Of a DNA stretch of 64,000 nt, positions 17,899 to 29,456 are shown one piece after another. Source of the DNA: Sporosarcina aquimarina. GTDB taxonomy: Bacteria; Bacillota; Bacilli; Bacillales_A; Planococcaceae. Every line of letters starts with the position of its first letter. Position 1 is the stretch's first letter. The stretch spans positions 1,178,001-1,242,000 of the forward strand of contig NZ_JAMBOM010000001.1 in NCBI RefSeq assembly GCF_023715615.1. The letters run 5' to 3'. The notes beneath the pieces are model-generated. The model saw only the letters and a list, made by a program, of their open reading frames with translations. It was not told the DNA's origin and ran no database searches. The position numbers were made by a program, and so were the translations under genes.

Positions 17899-20016
17899 AT
17901 GCTAAAGCCGTTGATCCAACTTATCAAGTCCTTAAAATTTCACGTAATTGCCTGGTTGGTTATTGGATTGTCTGCAGTCCTTCTGTTTTTTATTATCTAT
18001 GATGATGTAAAGCAAGAGACGTATGAGTTAACTACATTTCAAATTGCGCCAAGTACGCTCCGATCTTTAAAAACGGTGGAGGATACTGCGAAAACAGAAG
18101 AAGAGCGTGACCGTGTTTCAGAAGAACTACCACCTGTTTATCAGTTCAATGAAGAGATTTCTACCAATCGACAGTCGATCGCAACCTCGTTGTTCGATTA
18201 TATTCTTGAAGTGAAAAAAAGTACATTGAGTGAAGAAGAGACGATTTCAGCAAACTCAATGAAAGCTGCAATTCGTGAAATGAATAAGAAGTTAAAGGAA
18301 TTAAAAGAGACTGAACCAGACTTTTATTTGAGTGAAACTGTCTTAACAGGATTACTCACTGAAAATGAATCAGTATTACTAGAGATGCGCTCTGAACTTA
18401 CTAAAATTGTGGCAGAGGAACTATCGAAACCGATTAAAGCAAAAGATGTTACGGTTGCACAATATGATGCTGAGCGTAAAATCAGAACGTCTTCAAAAAT
18501 TCCTGATGGACAAGTTCAAACGATGATTCAACTAGTACGCCCGCTAATTGTCCCTACAGAAACCATAAACGAGGAATTGACAGAGGAACGATTAAAACAG
18601 GCTCGAGACAGTATAGAACCTACCAGAATTCTTCAAGGGCAAGTGATTGTAAGGGAAGGTCAAGTGATTGACAAAGAAATATACCGTCAGCTTGAAGTAA
18701 CGGGAATGCTGACAAACCAAACATCCATCAAACCGATAGTTGCACTAATTTGTTTGATTGTTCTTTTATCGGGTCTGGTCTATATTCATTTCATGTCAAG
18801 AAAAGAAGATAAACAAGTCTTAAAGAAAGCACTACTCATCTTTTACTCAATTTTCTTTTTGATTATTGTAATGATGAAGCTTACAGGATTATTGGAAAAA
18901 GAGTTCGATGTCCAAGTCTCTTTTCTTTTTCCTGCCGCATTAGCTCCTTTACTAGTGAAAATTCTTACGAATGAACGATTAGCCATTCTATCTGTAGTAA
19001 TGACTGCCGCAACAAGTGGCCTTATTTTACAAGAAGGCGTTACGTCCATCATGCAAATGGAAGTAGTATTGTATTTCCTACTAAGTGGCGTAACAGCACT
19101 ACTTGTCCTTGGCGAAAGTGGAAGACGACTTACGATTATGAGAACAAGCTTGGCGGTTGCCATTGCAAATTTGTTGTACGTTGCGTTCTATTTACTGATG
19201 ACACAATCGACGTACACGCTTTCAGAACTCGTATTCTATGCAATAGCTGCTATCAGCTCGGCAATACTTTCAGCAGCGCTTACAATCGGTTTGTTACCAT
19301 TCTTTGAATCGATATTTGGAATTGTTTCGGATATGCGTCTAGTCGAGTTGTCTAATCCAAACCATCCGCTATTGAAAAAGGTGCTGACAGAAACACCAGG
19401 AACGTATCATCACAGTGTGATGGTCGCCAATTTAGCCGACGCGGCGTGTGAGGCAATTGGAGCGAATGGACTACTTGCTCGAGTTGGCAGTTACTATCAT
19501 GACATTGGCAAAACTGTAAGACCCTTGTATTTTATCGAAAACCAACATGGTGTCAATCCTCACGATCAGCTAACACCTGAAGAAAGTCGAGATATTATTA
19601 TTGCTCATGCGTCAGATGGCGCTGATCTACTTGCCACAAAGAAGATGCCACAACAAATTATAGACATCGCACGTCAACACCACGGAACCAGTTTCTTAAA
19701 GTACTTTTATTTTAAAGCAAAAGAAGAAGGTAAAGATGTAGTAGAAGATGACTTTAGATACTATGGACCAAAACCGCAAACAAAAGAAATTGCAGTCATT
19801 TCAATTGCAGATAGTTGTGAAGCGGCCGTTCGTTCTATGAAAGAACCGACTTCTGAAAAAATCTCAAGTTTGGTTAAATCGATAGTGAAGGACAAACTTA
19901 ATGATGGCCAATTCGATGAATGTGAGTTGTCCTTGAAAGAAATCCGTAAAGTGGAACAAGTGATTTGTGAAACGTTGAACGGTATTTTTCATAGTCGGAT
20001 TGAATACCCAAAATGA
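17899..20016 (+). CDS. pgpH: PgpH, membrane cyclic-di-AMP phosphodiesterase (7TMR-HD)
   Basis: 705 residues. One N-terminal helix (about 14-33), a large extracytoplasmic 7TMR-HDED domain (about 40-280), seven membrane helices (about 285-475) and a cytoplasmic HD domain with TYHHS near 503 and YHDIGK near 534. It hydrolyses c-di-AMP to pApA; the B. subtilis and Listeria orthologs do so in the same phoH-pgpH-ybeY position. The ATG follows AAAGGGGA. Confidence 0.95.
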   Translation: MLKPLIQLIKSLKFHVIAWLVIGLSAVLLFFIIYDDVKQETYELTTFQIAPSTLRSLKTVEDTAKTEEERDRVSEELPPVYQFNEEISTNRQSIATSLFDYILEVKKSTLSEEETISANSMKAAIREMNKKLKELKETEPDFYLSETVLTGLLTENESVLLEMRSELTKIVAEELSKPIKAKDVTVAQYDAERKIRTSSKIPDGQVQTMIQLVRPLIVPTETINEELTEERLKQARDSIEPTRILQGQVIVREGQVIDKEIYRQLEVTGMLTNQTSIKPIVALICLIVLLSGLVYIHFMSRKEDKQVLKKALLIFYSIFFLIIVMMKLTGLLEKEFDVQVSFLFPAALAPLLVKILTNERLAILSVVMTAATSGLILQEGVTSIMQMEVVLYFLLSGVTALLVLGESGRRLTIMRTSLAVAIANLLYVAFYLLMTQSTYTLSELVFYAIAAISSAILSAALTIGLLPFFESIFGIVSDMRLVELSNPNHPLLKKVLTETPGTYHHSVMVANLADAACEAIGANGLLARVGSYYHDIGKTVRPLYFIENQHGVNPHDQLTPEESRDIIIAHASDGADLLATKKMPQQIIDIARQHHGTSFLKYFYFKAKEEGKDVVEDDFRYYGPKPQTKEIAVISIADSCEAAVRSMKEPTSEKISSLVKSIVKDKLNDGQFDECELSLKEIRKVEQVICETLNGIFHSRIEYPK

Positions 20017-20037
20017 GGAAACAGAGGAGGGAGTAAT

Positions 20038-20508
20038 ATGTTAGAAATCGATTTTATAGATGAAATAAATGGTGATGGGCAAATTGCTGAACAACTGATT
20101 CAGAAGCTCCTTTCTTTTGCTGCTGATGCAGAAGGGCTTGAAGCCGGAACTGAATTGTCTGTCACTTTTTTAGATGATAACGCCATAAAACAGGTCAATC
20201 GAGATTACCGAGGGAAAGATCAGCCAACAGACGTTATCTCTTTTGCGCTTGAAGAAGAGGGCGAAGGAGAAGCGGCTATTATCGGAGCCGATGATATGCC
20301 ACGTCATTTGGGTGACTTATTAATTTCGGTAGAAACCGCTCAACGGCAAGCCGAAGAGTATGGGCATAGTGTAGAACGAGAACTTGGTTTCCTTGCATTG
20401 CATGGCTTTTTGCACTTGCTTGGATATGATCACATGACGGAAAACGATGAAAAGAAAATGTTCGGTCGACAAGATGACATCTTAAAGTCGTTCGGACTCG
20501 AGAGATAA
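20038..20508 (+). CDS. ybeY: YbeY, endoribonuclease / rRNA maturation factor
   Basis: 156 residues. The zinc-binding HGFLHLLGYDH motif near residues 121-131 is diagnostic. The upstream RGKDQPTDVISFA block is also typical. YbeY takes part in 16S rRNA 3' maturation and ribosome quality control. It lies between pgpH and dgkA and upstream of era, another small-subunit maturation factor, so the cluster is coherent. Confidence 0.96.
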   Translation: MLEIDFIDEINGDGQIAEQLIQKLLSFAADAEGLEAGTELSVTFLDDNAIKQVNRDYRGKDQPTDVISFALEEEGEGEAAIIGADDMPRHLGDLLISVETAQRQAEEYGHSVERELGFLALHGFLHLLGYDHMTENDEKKMFGRQDDILKSFGLER

Positions 20509-20512
20509 TGCG

Positions 20513-20863
20513 GTGAAAGCATTTTTCAAAGCATTCAGCTACGCTTGGATGGGAATTGTGCATGGAGCAACTAGGGAACGGAACGTTAAGTTTCATTTAG
20601 TGGCAGCGATTGTTGTGATCGTTGTAGGATGGTGGACAGGGTTAAGTTACTTTGAGTGGATAATTATTACCACTGTTATTGGACTGATGATTGCATTAGA
20701 ATTAATGAATGCTGCAGTTGAGCGTGTGGTAGACTTAGTAACACAAGAAAGGCATCCTTTAGCGAAACAAGCAAAAGACCTCGCAGCCGGGGCTGTGCTT
20801 GTTTTTTCTATCGCCAGTGCGATAATTGGGTTGCTAATCTTTTTGCCGAAATGGCTGATGTAA
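20513..20863 (+). CDS. dgkA: DgkA, diacylglycerol/undecaprenol kinase
   Basis: 116 residues with three membrane helices and the family motifs ERNVKFH, ALELMNAAVERVVD and KDLAAGAVL. Gram-positive DgkA mainly phosphorylates undecaprenol, recycling the cell-wall lipid carrier. It starts with GTG only 4 bases after ybeY, with a weak ribosome-binding site in the ybeY end, suggesting coupling. Confidence 0.94.
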   Translation: MKAFFKAFSYAWMGIVHGATRERNVKFHLVAAIVVIVVGWWTGLSYFEWIIITTVIGLMIALELMNAAVERVVDLVTQERHPLAKQAKDLAAGAVLVFSIASAIIGLLIFLPKWLM

Positions 20864-22184
<1,321 letters not shown>

Positions 22185-22214
22185 TCGTCCCGCATACTAG
22201 TGGAGGCGAACGTC

Positions 22215-23000
22215 ATGATGAACAAATGGGAAGGCATCGTATTACGTACGATGCCTTACGGTGAGACGAATAAGATTGTAACAATCTTAACGAAGGAAGC
22301 AGGCAAGATGACAGCGATGGCCAGGGGAGCCAAAAAGCCAGCCAGTCGTTTGTCTTCCATTTCTCAAGTATTTGTCTATGGATCCTTTTTACTGCGAACA
22401 GGAAAAGGGATGGGTTCTCTTGAACAAGGGGAGCCTATAGATTCCATGCGGCATATACGTGAAGATTTGGAAGCCACTTCGTATGCAAGTTATATTGTAG
22501 AGTTGATAGACAGACTTACGGATGATGGTGAGCGATCGGCAGGCGTCTTTAATCTTTTATACGAAGCATTGCATGCCATTAACGAAGGATATGATCCTGA
22601 AGCCATTGCGCTTTTCGTTGAGTGGAAGATGCTTCCGGTCGCAGGGATACATCCGGTGTTAAATCGCTGTGCATCATGTGGTTCGGTGGAAGGGGAATTT
22701 GCATTTTCGTTTCAGGAAATAGGATTTCTGTGCCATCGTTGCTTCCATACGGATCCATATATCGTAAGAATCACTCCTGCTCAACTGAAACTCATCCGTA
22801 CATTTGCAACAGTACCGATTACACAAGTAGGTTCTCTTACACTAAAAAAAACGACCAAGCAATTCATGAAGAAGCTGGTTCGTCAAATTTATGATGAACA
22901 AGTCGGACTGAGATTGAAATCACGTTCTTTTCTAGATCAGCTCGATCGGACACCTAGTCTATTACCAATAAAAGAAAAACCGACAAAGTCAGATGAATAA
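22215..23000 (+). CDS. recO: RecO, DNA repair protein
   Basis: 261 residues. An N-terminal OB fold (GIVLRTMPYGETNKI) and a C-terminal domain with a zinc finger made of CASC and CHRC. RecO loads RecA on gapped DNA with RecR and anneals single strands. GGAGG lies 8 bases before the ATG at 22215; GTG 22200 is in frame but overlaps that site. The stop codon lies within the following terminator hairpin. Confidence 0.95.
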   Translation: MMNKWEGIVLRTMPYGETNKIVTILTKEAGKMTAMARGAKKPASRLSSISQVFVYGSFLLRTGKGMGSLEQGEPIDSMRHIREDLEATSYASYIVELIDRLTDDGERSAGVFNLLYEALHAINEGYDPEAIALFVEWKMLPVAGIHPVLNRCASCGSVEGEFAFSFQEIGFLCHRCFHTDPYIVRITPAQLKLIRTFATVPITQVGSLTLKKTTKQFMKKLVRQIYDEQVGLRLKSRSFLDQLDRTPSLLPIKEKPTKSDE

Positions 23001-23020
23001 TCTGATTCTGTCGGTTTTTT
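22976..23020. terminator. Bidirectional terminator between recO and glyS
   Basis: An imperfect stem of about 19 bp spans the recO stop codon, followed by TTTTTT on the forward strand. The left flank is A-rich, so the reverse transcript of glyS also ends in a T-rich run. Confidence 0.85.
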
Positions 23021-23079
23021 CAATCACTCGTGACTTCATCTCATCACATATAGAAGTGGGAGACTGATGCTGCATTCAG

Positions 23080-24459
23080 TTAAAATGCAATACGTTCTTC
23101 GATATAAGCTTTTAGCTCTTCAATCGGCAAGCGAACTTGTTCCATTGAGTCGCGGTGGCGCACAGTTACTTGACGATCTTCTTCAGAATCGAAATCATAC
23201 GTAATACAGAATGGAGTTCCAATCTCGTCTTGTCGACGATACCGCTTACCGATGGACTGTGAGTCGTCATACTGTACAGGGAAGTGCTTGCAAAGCTCTG
23301 CATACACATCTCCCGCACCTTCAGCCAACTTCTTAGACAACGGCAACACAGCGGCTTTAACGGGCGCTAAAGCTGGGTGGAAGCGCATGACAGTACGTTT
23401 GTCATCGCCTTCAAGTACCTCTTCGTCAAATGCATCGCATAAAAATGCAAGAGTGACACGGTCAGCACCCACTGATGGTTCGATACAGTACGGTACAAAC
23501 TTTTCGTTTGTAACAGGATCTTGGTAATGGAAGTCTTCATTGGAATACTCCATATGACGCTTCAAGTCGAAGTCTGTACGGTTAGCGATCCCCCATAGTT
23601 CACCCCATCCGAATGGGAATTTGAACTCGATATCGACTGTCCCTTTTGAGTAGTGAGATAATTCGTCTTCGTTATGCTCTCGAAGACGCATATTCTCTTC
23701 AGATAGGCCAAGGTCGAGCAACCAGTTCTTAGAAGTGTCTCGCCAGAAGGTATACCACTCTTCGTCTTCACCTGGTTTACAGAAGAATTCGAGTTCCATC
23801 TGTTCGAATTCACGTGTACGGAATGTGAAGTTACCCGGAGTGATTTCGTTGCGGAAACTTTTTCCGATTTGAGCGATCCCGAATGGGAGTTTTTTACGCA
23901 TGGATCGCTGCACGTTCTTGAAATTTACAAAAATCCCTTGAGCCGTCTCAGGACGTAAGAAAATTTCGTTTGCAGATGAATCAGTAACCCCTTGAGTCGT
24001 TTTGAACATCAAGTTGAACTGGCGAATGTCGGTATAGTCTAATGCAGAACAAGAAGGGCAGACGATTTTGTGCTCGATGATTAAGTCTTTCATTTTTTCA
24101 AATGGCATGCCGTCAACGACAATTTCCATACCTTTAGCTTCTAGTGCATCTTCAATTAGTTTGTCTGCACGATGACGTGTTTTACATTTTTTGCAGTCAA
24201 TCATAGGATCATTAAAGTTCCCGATATGGCCAGACGCTTCCCAAACTTTTGGGTTCATCAAGATTGCAGCATCAAGTCCTACGTTATGTGGAGATTCTTG
24301 AACGAATTTTTTCCACCATGCTCGCTTGATATTGTTTTTCAGTTCAATACCAAGTGGTCCGTAATCCCATGTATTCGCTAGTCCTCCATAAATTTCGGAT
24401 CCAGGAAATACGAATCCACGCTGTTTTGAAACGTTAACAATTTGTTCCATTGTATACAT
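23080..24459 (-). CDS. glyS: Glycyl-tRNA synthetase, single-chain class II
   Basis: 459 residues. This is the homodimeric class II type found in Staphylococcus, archaea and eukaryotes, not the alpha2-beta2 GlyQ/GlyS enzyme of B. subtilis. The start [23 protein letters not shown], motif 2 ([19 protein letters not shown]) and motif 3 region [10 protein letters not shown] are clear; CKKC...CPSC suggests a zinc site. The predicted frame extends to 24603, but GGAGGG places the ATG at 24459; the extra region is the T-box leader. Expression is controlled by uncharged tRNA-Gly. Confidence 0.95.
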   Translation of the reverse strand: MYTMEQIVNVSKQRGFVFPGSEIYGGLANTWDYGPLGIELKNNIKRAWWKKFVQESPHNVGLDAAILMNPKVWEASGHIGNFNDPMIDCKKCKTRHRADKLIEDALEAKGMEIVVDGMPFEKMKDLIIEHKIVCPSCSALDYTDIRQFNLMFKTTQGVTDSSANEIFLRPETAQGIFVNFKNVQRSMRKKLPFGIAQIGKSFRNEITPGNFTFRTREFEQMELEFFCKPGEDEEWYTFWRDTSKNWLLDLGLSEENMRLREHNEDELSHYSKGTVDIEFKFPFGWGELWGIANRTDFDLKRHMEYSNEDFHYQDPVTNEKFVPYCIEPSVGADRVTLAFLCDAFDEEVLEGDDKRTVMRFHPALAPVKAAVLPLSKKLAEGAGDVYAELCKHFPVQYDDSQSIGKRYRRQDEIGTPFCITYDFDSEEDRQVTVRHRDSMEQVRLPIEELKAYIEERIAF

Positions 24460-24482
24460 AATTATCCCTCCAATTAAAATAA

Positions 24483-24682
24483 GCACCCATCCTCGGACAA
24501 ATGTCCGAGGACGGGTGCGTAATGCCCCGCGGTTCCACCTCGATTGACTGCGTAACTGAACAGTCCTCTTTAAGCTTACTATGGCTCCAGGCTGCCTTTT
24601 CATGTCAAGTACGGGCTCTCACTATCCCCGATCGCTTATTGCTGACAGTACTTATTAACCTTTCTTCGCCTATTCAAATGTT
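24483..24682 (-). promoter_or_regulatory. T-box riboswitch (tRNA-Gly) before glyS
   Basis: On the reverse strand the leader contains the T-box core GGTGGAACCGCG (24539-24528). It then has the terminator 24518-24483, a stem of about 16 bp followed by TTATTTT. Upstream is a stem I region with the TAGTGAGAG loop. The likely specifier codon is GGC (24596-24594, glycine) in the loop on the 3' side of stem I. Uncharged tRNA-Gly would pair at both sites and prevent termination. The specifier assignment is inference by analogy; the T-box itself is plain. Confidence 0.93.
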
Positions 24683-24688
24683 GTGTTT

Positions 24689-24717
24689 AGTTTAGCACGG
24701 TTCGTGATTCTTCGCAA
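24689..24717 (-). promoter_or_regulatory. SigA promoter of the glyS T-box leader
   Basis: Reverse strand: TTGCGA (24717-24712), 17-bp spacer, TAAACT (24694-24689) with an upstream TG making it extended. The start would fall near 24682. Confidence 0.65.
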
Positions 24718-24783
24718 TAGAACTGGATTTGTTATATACTGAAGTAAGATTTGTTTAATTGAACGCTTAGGACGGTGACATAG

Positions 24784-25413
24784 ATGGAACTCAATAAGCG
24801 CCAGACGGAGATCCTCGAGATCGTCAAGGCGGACGGACCGATTACCGGAGAACATATTGCCGAGCGGTTAAACTTAACAAGAGCTACCATACGACCTGAT
24901 TTAGCTATCCTTACTATGGCAGGCTATTTAGATGCACGCCCTCGTGTCGGTTATTTCTACTCAGGTAAAAAGCAAGTGCATTCCGTGGGAGATGAAATGA
25001 TTGGAATGAAAGTCGGGGACTTTCAATCCACTCCAGCTGTTGTACCAGAACACAGTTCAGTTTATGATGCAATTTGCCAGATGTTTTTACAAGATGTAGG
25101 TACCTTGTTTGTTGTAGATGAAGAAGCCTGTTTAACAGGGGTCCTTTCACGAAAAGACTTATTGAGGACAAGTATTGGGAATACGGAGCTCGAAAAAATA
25201 CCCGTACACGTCATTATGACCCGAATGCCGAATGTTATTTACTGTCACAAGAAAGACACACTTTTATCTGCTGCACGAAAAATGATCGATAAACAAATAG
25301 ATTCATTACCTGTAATAGGGACAGCAAAAGAAGGTCTAGAAGTGGTTGGAAGAATTACAAAAACAAATATAACTGCAGCGTTTTTAACACTTGCACAAGA
25401 TCATGAGCTATGA
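24784..25413 (+). CDS. ccpN: CcpN, CBS-domain transcription repressor
   Basis: 209 residues. An N-terminal winged helix (QTEILEIVKADGPITGEHIAERL, then LTRATIRPDLAIL) and two CBS domains. In B. subtilis CcpN represses gapB and pckA, the gluconeogenic genes, when glucose is present, independent of CcpA. The sequence is close to the B. subtilis protein, and the yqfL gene follows as it does there. The ribosome-binding site is weak (AGGACGGTG). Its own target genes are outside this window. Confidence 0.92.
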   Translation: MELNKRQTEILEIVKADGPITGEHIAERLNLTRATIRPDLAILTMAGYLDARPRVGYFYSGKKQVHSVGDEMIGMKVGDFQSTPAVVPEHSSVYDAICQMFLQDVGTLFVVDEEACLTGVLSRKDLLRTSIGNTELEKIPVHVIMTRMPNVIYCHKKDTLLSAARKMIDKQIDSLPVIGTAKEGLEVVGRITKTNITAAFLTLAQDHEL

Positions 25414-25423
25414 GGTGAGTCCT

Positions 25424-26266
25424 ATGAAAAAACTCAAGTTTTTTATCGTTTCAGATTCAGTTGGTGAAACCGCGGAACTTGTGGCGAAAGCAGCAGCGAG
25501 TCAATTCCGTCAAGATTTGGATACGGTTTCTATGAAGCGATTTTCCCATATTGAAGAAAAAAGTCAGCTTGAAGAAATTTCCTGGCTTGCTGAACAACAG
25601 GAAGCAGTCATCGTCTATACATTAGTTCGTAGTGATATGAGAGAAGCGCTGACACAGTTTTGTCGGGAGCACCATGTACAATGTATAGATTTATTAGGTC
25701 CCATTATGAAGTCACTTGAACATGTATTAGATGAAAAGCCAACTGAAGAACCAGGACTTGTCCGTCAGTTGGATGAAGACTACTTTCGAAAGATTGAGGC
25801 TATCGAATTTGCTGTAAAATATGATGATGGACGTGACCCTCGTGGCGTATTGAATGCAGACATTGTTCTAGTCGGAATATCCAGGACTTCAAAGACTCCT
25901 CTTTCTCAATATTTAGCCCATCAGCGCTTTAAAGTCGCCAATGTTCCGCTCGTTCCAGAGGTGGAGCCCCCTGCCGAACTTTATGAAATCGATCCTGATA
26001 AGTGTTTTGGGCTTGTCATTTCTCCTGAGATTCTCAATTCGATTCGTAAGGAACGGTTAATTGCTTTAGGGCTAAAAGATGATGCGAATTATGCTAAAAT
26101 AGATAGAATCGAACAAGAAATTACTCATTTCAATAAAGTTGTCAGTAAAATCGGATGTACGGTGATTGATGTGTCAAATCGGGCAGTGGAAGAGACAGCG
26201 AATGTCATTTTATCTCATATGAATAGCCGTAAATTTGAACAAATTAGGAAGGACCTCCATCGATAA
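25424..26266 (+). CDS. yqfL: YqfL, pyruvate-phosphate dikinase/PEP synthase regulatory protein family (DUF299)
   Basis: 280 residues. The conserved block GISRTSKTPLS is the family P-loop. Members of this family are bifunctional kinase/pyrophosphorylases that switch PEP-forming dikinases on and off. B. subtilis YqfL was reported to modulate CcpN activity, which fits the tandem arrangement with a 10-base gap. The ATG at 25424 follows GAGGTGAG; the longer frame from 25391 overlaps ccpN and lacks a site. Confidence 0.9.
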   Translation: MKKLKFFIVSDSVGETAELVAKAAASQFRQDLDTVSMKRFSHIEEKSQLEEISWLAEQQEAVIVYTLVRSDMREALTQFCREHHVQCIDLLGPIMKSLEHVLDEKPTEEPGLVRQLDEDYFRKIEAIEFAVKYDDGRDPRGVLNADIVLVGISRTSKTPLSQYLAHQRFKVANVPLVPEVEPPAELYEIDPDKCFGLVISPEILNSIRKERLIALGLKDDANYAKIDRIEQEITHFNKVVSKIGCTVIDVSNRAVEETANVILSHMNSRKFEQIRKDLHR

Positions 26267-26284
26267 GGCGGGTCCCTCTTTTTT
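26251..26284 (+). terminator. Terminator after yqfL
   Basis: GC-rich, imperfect stem (26251-26258 with 26267-26275) overlapping the yqfL stop, then CTCTTTTTT. Confidence 0.7.
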
Positions 26285-26431
26285 CGTTCAATACTTCATT
26301 TACAACTAGAACTAGTATTCACAGATACTTTCCTGTAAAATAGCAGTTTCGGAGAAAAATAAAAAATTTGTCGAATAAGAAGGATTTTCAATGGATACAT
26401 CGAATTTAAAGACAGTGAAGATGGTGATGGC

Positions 26432-28243
26432 ATGTCAAAAATTCCTGAACAGACGATAGAGGAGATTCGTTCAAAGACGGATATTGTGGATCTAATAGGT
26501 GAGCATGTCCGTCTTACGAAGAGAGGAAAGAATTGGTTTGGGCTGTGTCCATTCCATGGAGAAAGTACCCCATCTTTTTCGGTATCTGAAGACAAACAGC
26601 TCTTTCACTGTTTTGGTTGCGGAGCAAGTGGGAACGCCATTACTTTTGTAATGGACATTGATAATCGTCCATTTACAGAAGCGGTTGTACAACTCGCTGA
26701 GCGACTTGATATACCGATTGATGCATCTATAGAGATGGGAAGTGCGTCTGAAAAAGATGTAGCGCATAAACAGATGTATGAAGCCCATGAATTCGCGGCA
26801 AACTTCTATAATCACCTCCTGTTAAATACGGTGGAAGGCGAAAAAGCATATCAATATCTTGAACAAAGAGGATTTACAAGGGAAAACATCGAAAAGTATA
26901 GTATAGGATGGGCACTTGATGACTGGGAGGCGCTATCTTCCCTTTTGCAGCGTCAAGGTTTTGATATGAATGAGATGGAACGAGCAGGGCTTGTCATCCA
27001 GCGTGACAATGGAACTGGATTTTTTGATCGGTTCCGTGGAAGAGTAATGTTTCCACTTTATGACGATCATGGTACAATAGTCGGGTTCTCTGGCAGAGTG
27101 CTCGAGAAGACCGAAAAAGATGCGAAGTACTTAAATAGTCCGGAGACTCCTATATTCGAAAAAGGTCGATTGTTGTACAATTTTCACCGTGCACGTCTTA
27201 ATGCTCGGAAAAAGGGTAATGTAATAGTATTTGAAGGATTTATGGATACGTTGTCTGCAGATCGTAATGGTATTGAAAATACTGTAGCAGTCATGGGGAC
27301 AGCGTTATCAGATACTCAACTGATTAAGTTGAAACGGATTACTAACGATCTTATTATTTGTTGTGATGGGGATAACGCGGGATGGGAAGCTTCTAAACGT
27401 TTTGCAGAACTCGTCATGCAGAAAGGGTTCTCTCTTAAAATTGCAGTACTTCCTAATAAAATGGATCCCGATGACTATATTTCTGAAAATGGAATTGAAG
27501 CATTTCAAGAAAAAATTCTAGGTCGTCCTCATACGTATATGTCTTTCATGATGGCGTATGCAAAAAGGTCAAAAAATCTATCACATGAAAATGATGTACT
27601 GCAATATATCCATGAAGTGATGGAAGAACTTGCGGGAGTCTTAGCACCGGTAGAAAAAGATATGATGTTGAGGCAGCTTTCGATGGATACAAATGTATCG
27701 GTTGATGCACTCGAGCAGCAGTATGCAAAAGCTGCAGGTAAAGCTGTCAAGAAGTCACAATCTGACATCATCACCGAGCCCGTCATCCCAATCATTCAAC
27801 AAAGAAAGCAAAACCTCTCCGCGACAGGACGCGCTGAGAGGCTACTGTTAAGTCATCTGTTGAACGATGGAACCTTATTTGACACGATTCAGAATCACCA
27901 CGAGGATCTGTTTGTTCATGATGACTATGCTACCATATATATCCATTTAGCAGGCTTCTATGAGCAATATGGATCACCTGATTTTCATCGCTTTGCAGAA
28001 ACAATCGAAGACCGCGAACTTCGGAAAATCGTGTTGGAGGCAGCAGTGATGGAAAGGGACCCAGAACGCGCAGAGCAGGAAGTGGAAGATTGTGTCTTAC
28101 ATTTAAAGAAACACAGAATTCAGCAACTCATTTCACAAAAAATGCACGAAGCAAAAGATGCAGAAAAAATGAACGATCTCCCCGCAGCCCTTCAGCTAGC
28201 GAGAGAGATCATACAGCTCCGGAAATCATTATCGGCAATGTAA
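26432..28243 (+). CDS. dnaG: DnaG, DNA primase
   Basis: 603 residues. The zinc domain has CHC2-type ligands Cys39, His42, Cys60 and Cys63. The RNA-polymerase/TOPRIM domain has VFEGFMDTLSA and the acidic CDGDNAG. The C-terminal helicase-binding domain follows. It makes primers for chromosome replication and pairs with DnaC helicase. The ribosome-binding site is poor (GGTGAT). It is followed after 33 bases by rpoD, the ancient macromolecular-synthesis arrangement, although rpsU is not in the same operon here. Confidence 0.97.
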   Translation: MSKIPEQTIEEIRSKTDIVDLIGEHVRLTKRGKNWFGLCPFHGESTPSFSVSEDKQLFHCFGCGASGNAITFVMDIDNRPFTEAVVQLAERLDIPIDASIEMGSASEKDVAHKQMYEAHEFAANFYNHLLLNTVEGEKAYQYLEQRGFTRENIEKYSIGWALDDWEALSSLLQRQGFDMNEMERAGLVIQRDNGTGFFDRFRGRVMFPLYDDHGTIVGFSGRVLEKTEKDAKYLNSPETPIFEKGRLLYNFHRARLNARKKGNVIVFEGFMDTLSADRNGIENTVAVMGTALSDTQLIKLKRITNDLIICCDGDNAGWEASKRFAELVMQKGFSLKIAVLPNKMDPDDYISENGIEAFQEKILGRPHTYMSFMMAYAKRSKNLSHENDVLQYIHEVMEELAGVLAPVEKDMMLRQLSMDTNVSVDALEQQYAKAAGKAVKKSQSDIITEPVIPIIQQRKQNLSATGRAERLLLSHLLNDGTLFDTIQNHHEDLFVHDDYATIYIHLAGFYEQYGSPDFHRFAETIEDRELRKIVLEAAVMERDPERAEQEVEDCVLHLKKHRIQQLISQKMHEAKDAEKMNDLPAALQLAREIIQLRKSLSAM

Positions 28244-28276
28244 GCCGACCGGCGTACTAAGGAGGAACAGGTTATT

Positions 28277-29395
28277 ATGGCTAAAAAAGAGGAACTAACT
28301 GGAGAAACAGAGACAACGTTGGAGGAAGTCAAAGCTGCTTTGCTGGAAACCGGTAAAAAGAGTGGCGAGTTGACAATTGAAGAAGTCACTGAAAAATTGG
28401 CTACGTTTGAAATGGAGCCCGACCAGTTTGAAGAGTTCCTCGATCAAATCGAGGCAGCTGGTATTGAGATGGAAGGCAAAGAAGAAAGTTCTGAAGAAGC
28501 GCCAGGCAAACCTGCTGCAGATGAAGAACGATTCGACCTGAATGACCTGAGCGTTCCGCCGGGTGTAAAAATTAATGATCCCGTCCGCATGTATTTAAAA
28601 GAAATTGGCCGTGTGGATTTACTTACCGGTAAAGAAGAAGTAGCTCTTGCTAAACGTATTATCGCAGGCGAAGAGGAAGCTAAGAAACGATTGGCAGAAG
28701 CCAATTTGCGTCTTGTAGTAAGCATCGCAAAACGCTATGTTGGAAGAGGTATGCTCTTTTTGGATTTGATTCAAGAAGGGAATATGGGTCTTATTAAAGC
28801 CGTTGAAAAGTTTGACCATACAAAAGGCTTTAAGTTTAGTACGTATGCAACATGGTGGATTCGCCAGGCCATTACACGTGCGATCGCAGACCAAGCAAGA
28901 ACAATTCGTATTCCTGTCCACATGGTAGAGACGATCAACAAGCTCATTCGTGTTCAGCGTCAATTGTTGCAGGATTTAGGAAGAGAACCCTCACCTGAGG
29001 AAATTGGTGAAGAGATGGAACTAACTCCTGAAAAAGTTCGAGAAATCCTAAAGATTGCACAAGAACCGGTATCACTTGAAACACCAATTGGTGAAGAGGA
29101 CGATTCACATTTGGGAGATTTCATTGAAGACTCGGAAGCACAGTCTCCTTCAGATCATGCAGCCTATGAATTGTTAAAAGAACAGCTCGAAGATGTTTTG
29201 GATACGCTGACAGATCGCGAAGAGAATGTCCTTCGGTTGCGTTTCGGATTAGACGATGGCCGTACTAGAACTCTGGAAGAAGTGGGCAAAGTATTCGGAG
29301 TCACTCGTGAGCGGATTCGTCAAATCGAGGCGAAAGCTCTTCGGAAATTACGACATCCTTCTCGTAGTAAGCGTCTGAAAGACTTTTTAGAATAA
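28277..29395 (+). CDS. sigA: SigA/RpoD, primary sigma factor
   Basis: 372 residues. An acidic N-terminal region 1.1, then region 1.2/2 with the core-binding and -10-recognition helices ([20 protein letters not shown] and [16 protein letters not shown]), region 3 and region 4 with [19 protein letters not shown], which reads the -35. AAGGAGG precedes the ATG. It directs most of the promoters annotated in this window. Confidence 0.98.
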   Translation: MAKKEELTGETETTLEEVKAALLETGKKSGELTIEEVTEKLATFEMEPDQFEEFLDQIEAAGIEMEGKEESSEEAPGKPAADEERFDLNDLSVPPGVKINDPVRMYLKEIGRVDLLTGKEEVALAKRIIAGEEEAKKRLAEANLRLVVSIAKRYVGRGMLFLDLIQEGNMGLIKAVEKFDHTKGFKFSTYATWWIRQAITRAIADQARTIRIPVHMVETINKLIRVQRQLLQDLGREPSPEEIGEEMELTPEKVREILKIAQEPVSLETPIGEEDDSHLGDFIEDSEAQSPSDHAAYELLKEQLEDVLDTLTDREENVLRLRFGLDDGRTRTLEEVGKVFGVTRERIRQIEAKALRKLRHPSRSKRLKDFLE

Positions 29396-29401
29396 GAAAC
29401 T

Positions 29402-29435
29402 GGCACCGTGCAAATTCCTTGCCGGTGTCTTTTTT
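29402..29435 (+). terminator. Terminator after sigA
   Basis: A 7-bp stem plus a further 4 bp beyond a one-base bulge (29402-29413 with 29419-29429), then TTTTTT. Confidence 0.85.
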
Positions 29436-29456
29436 CAGTAGAAGGAGAGAACGTTT

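Noticed and set aside
24460..24603. 48-residue N-terminal extension of glyS
   Set aside because: This region is the T-box terminator and core, and GGAGGG points to the ATG at 24459.
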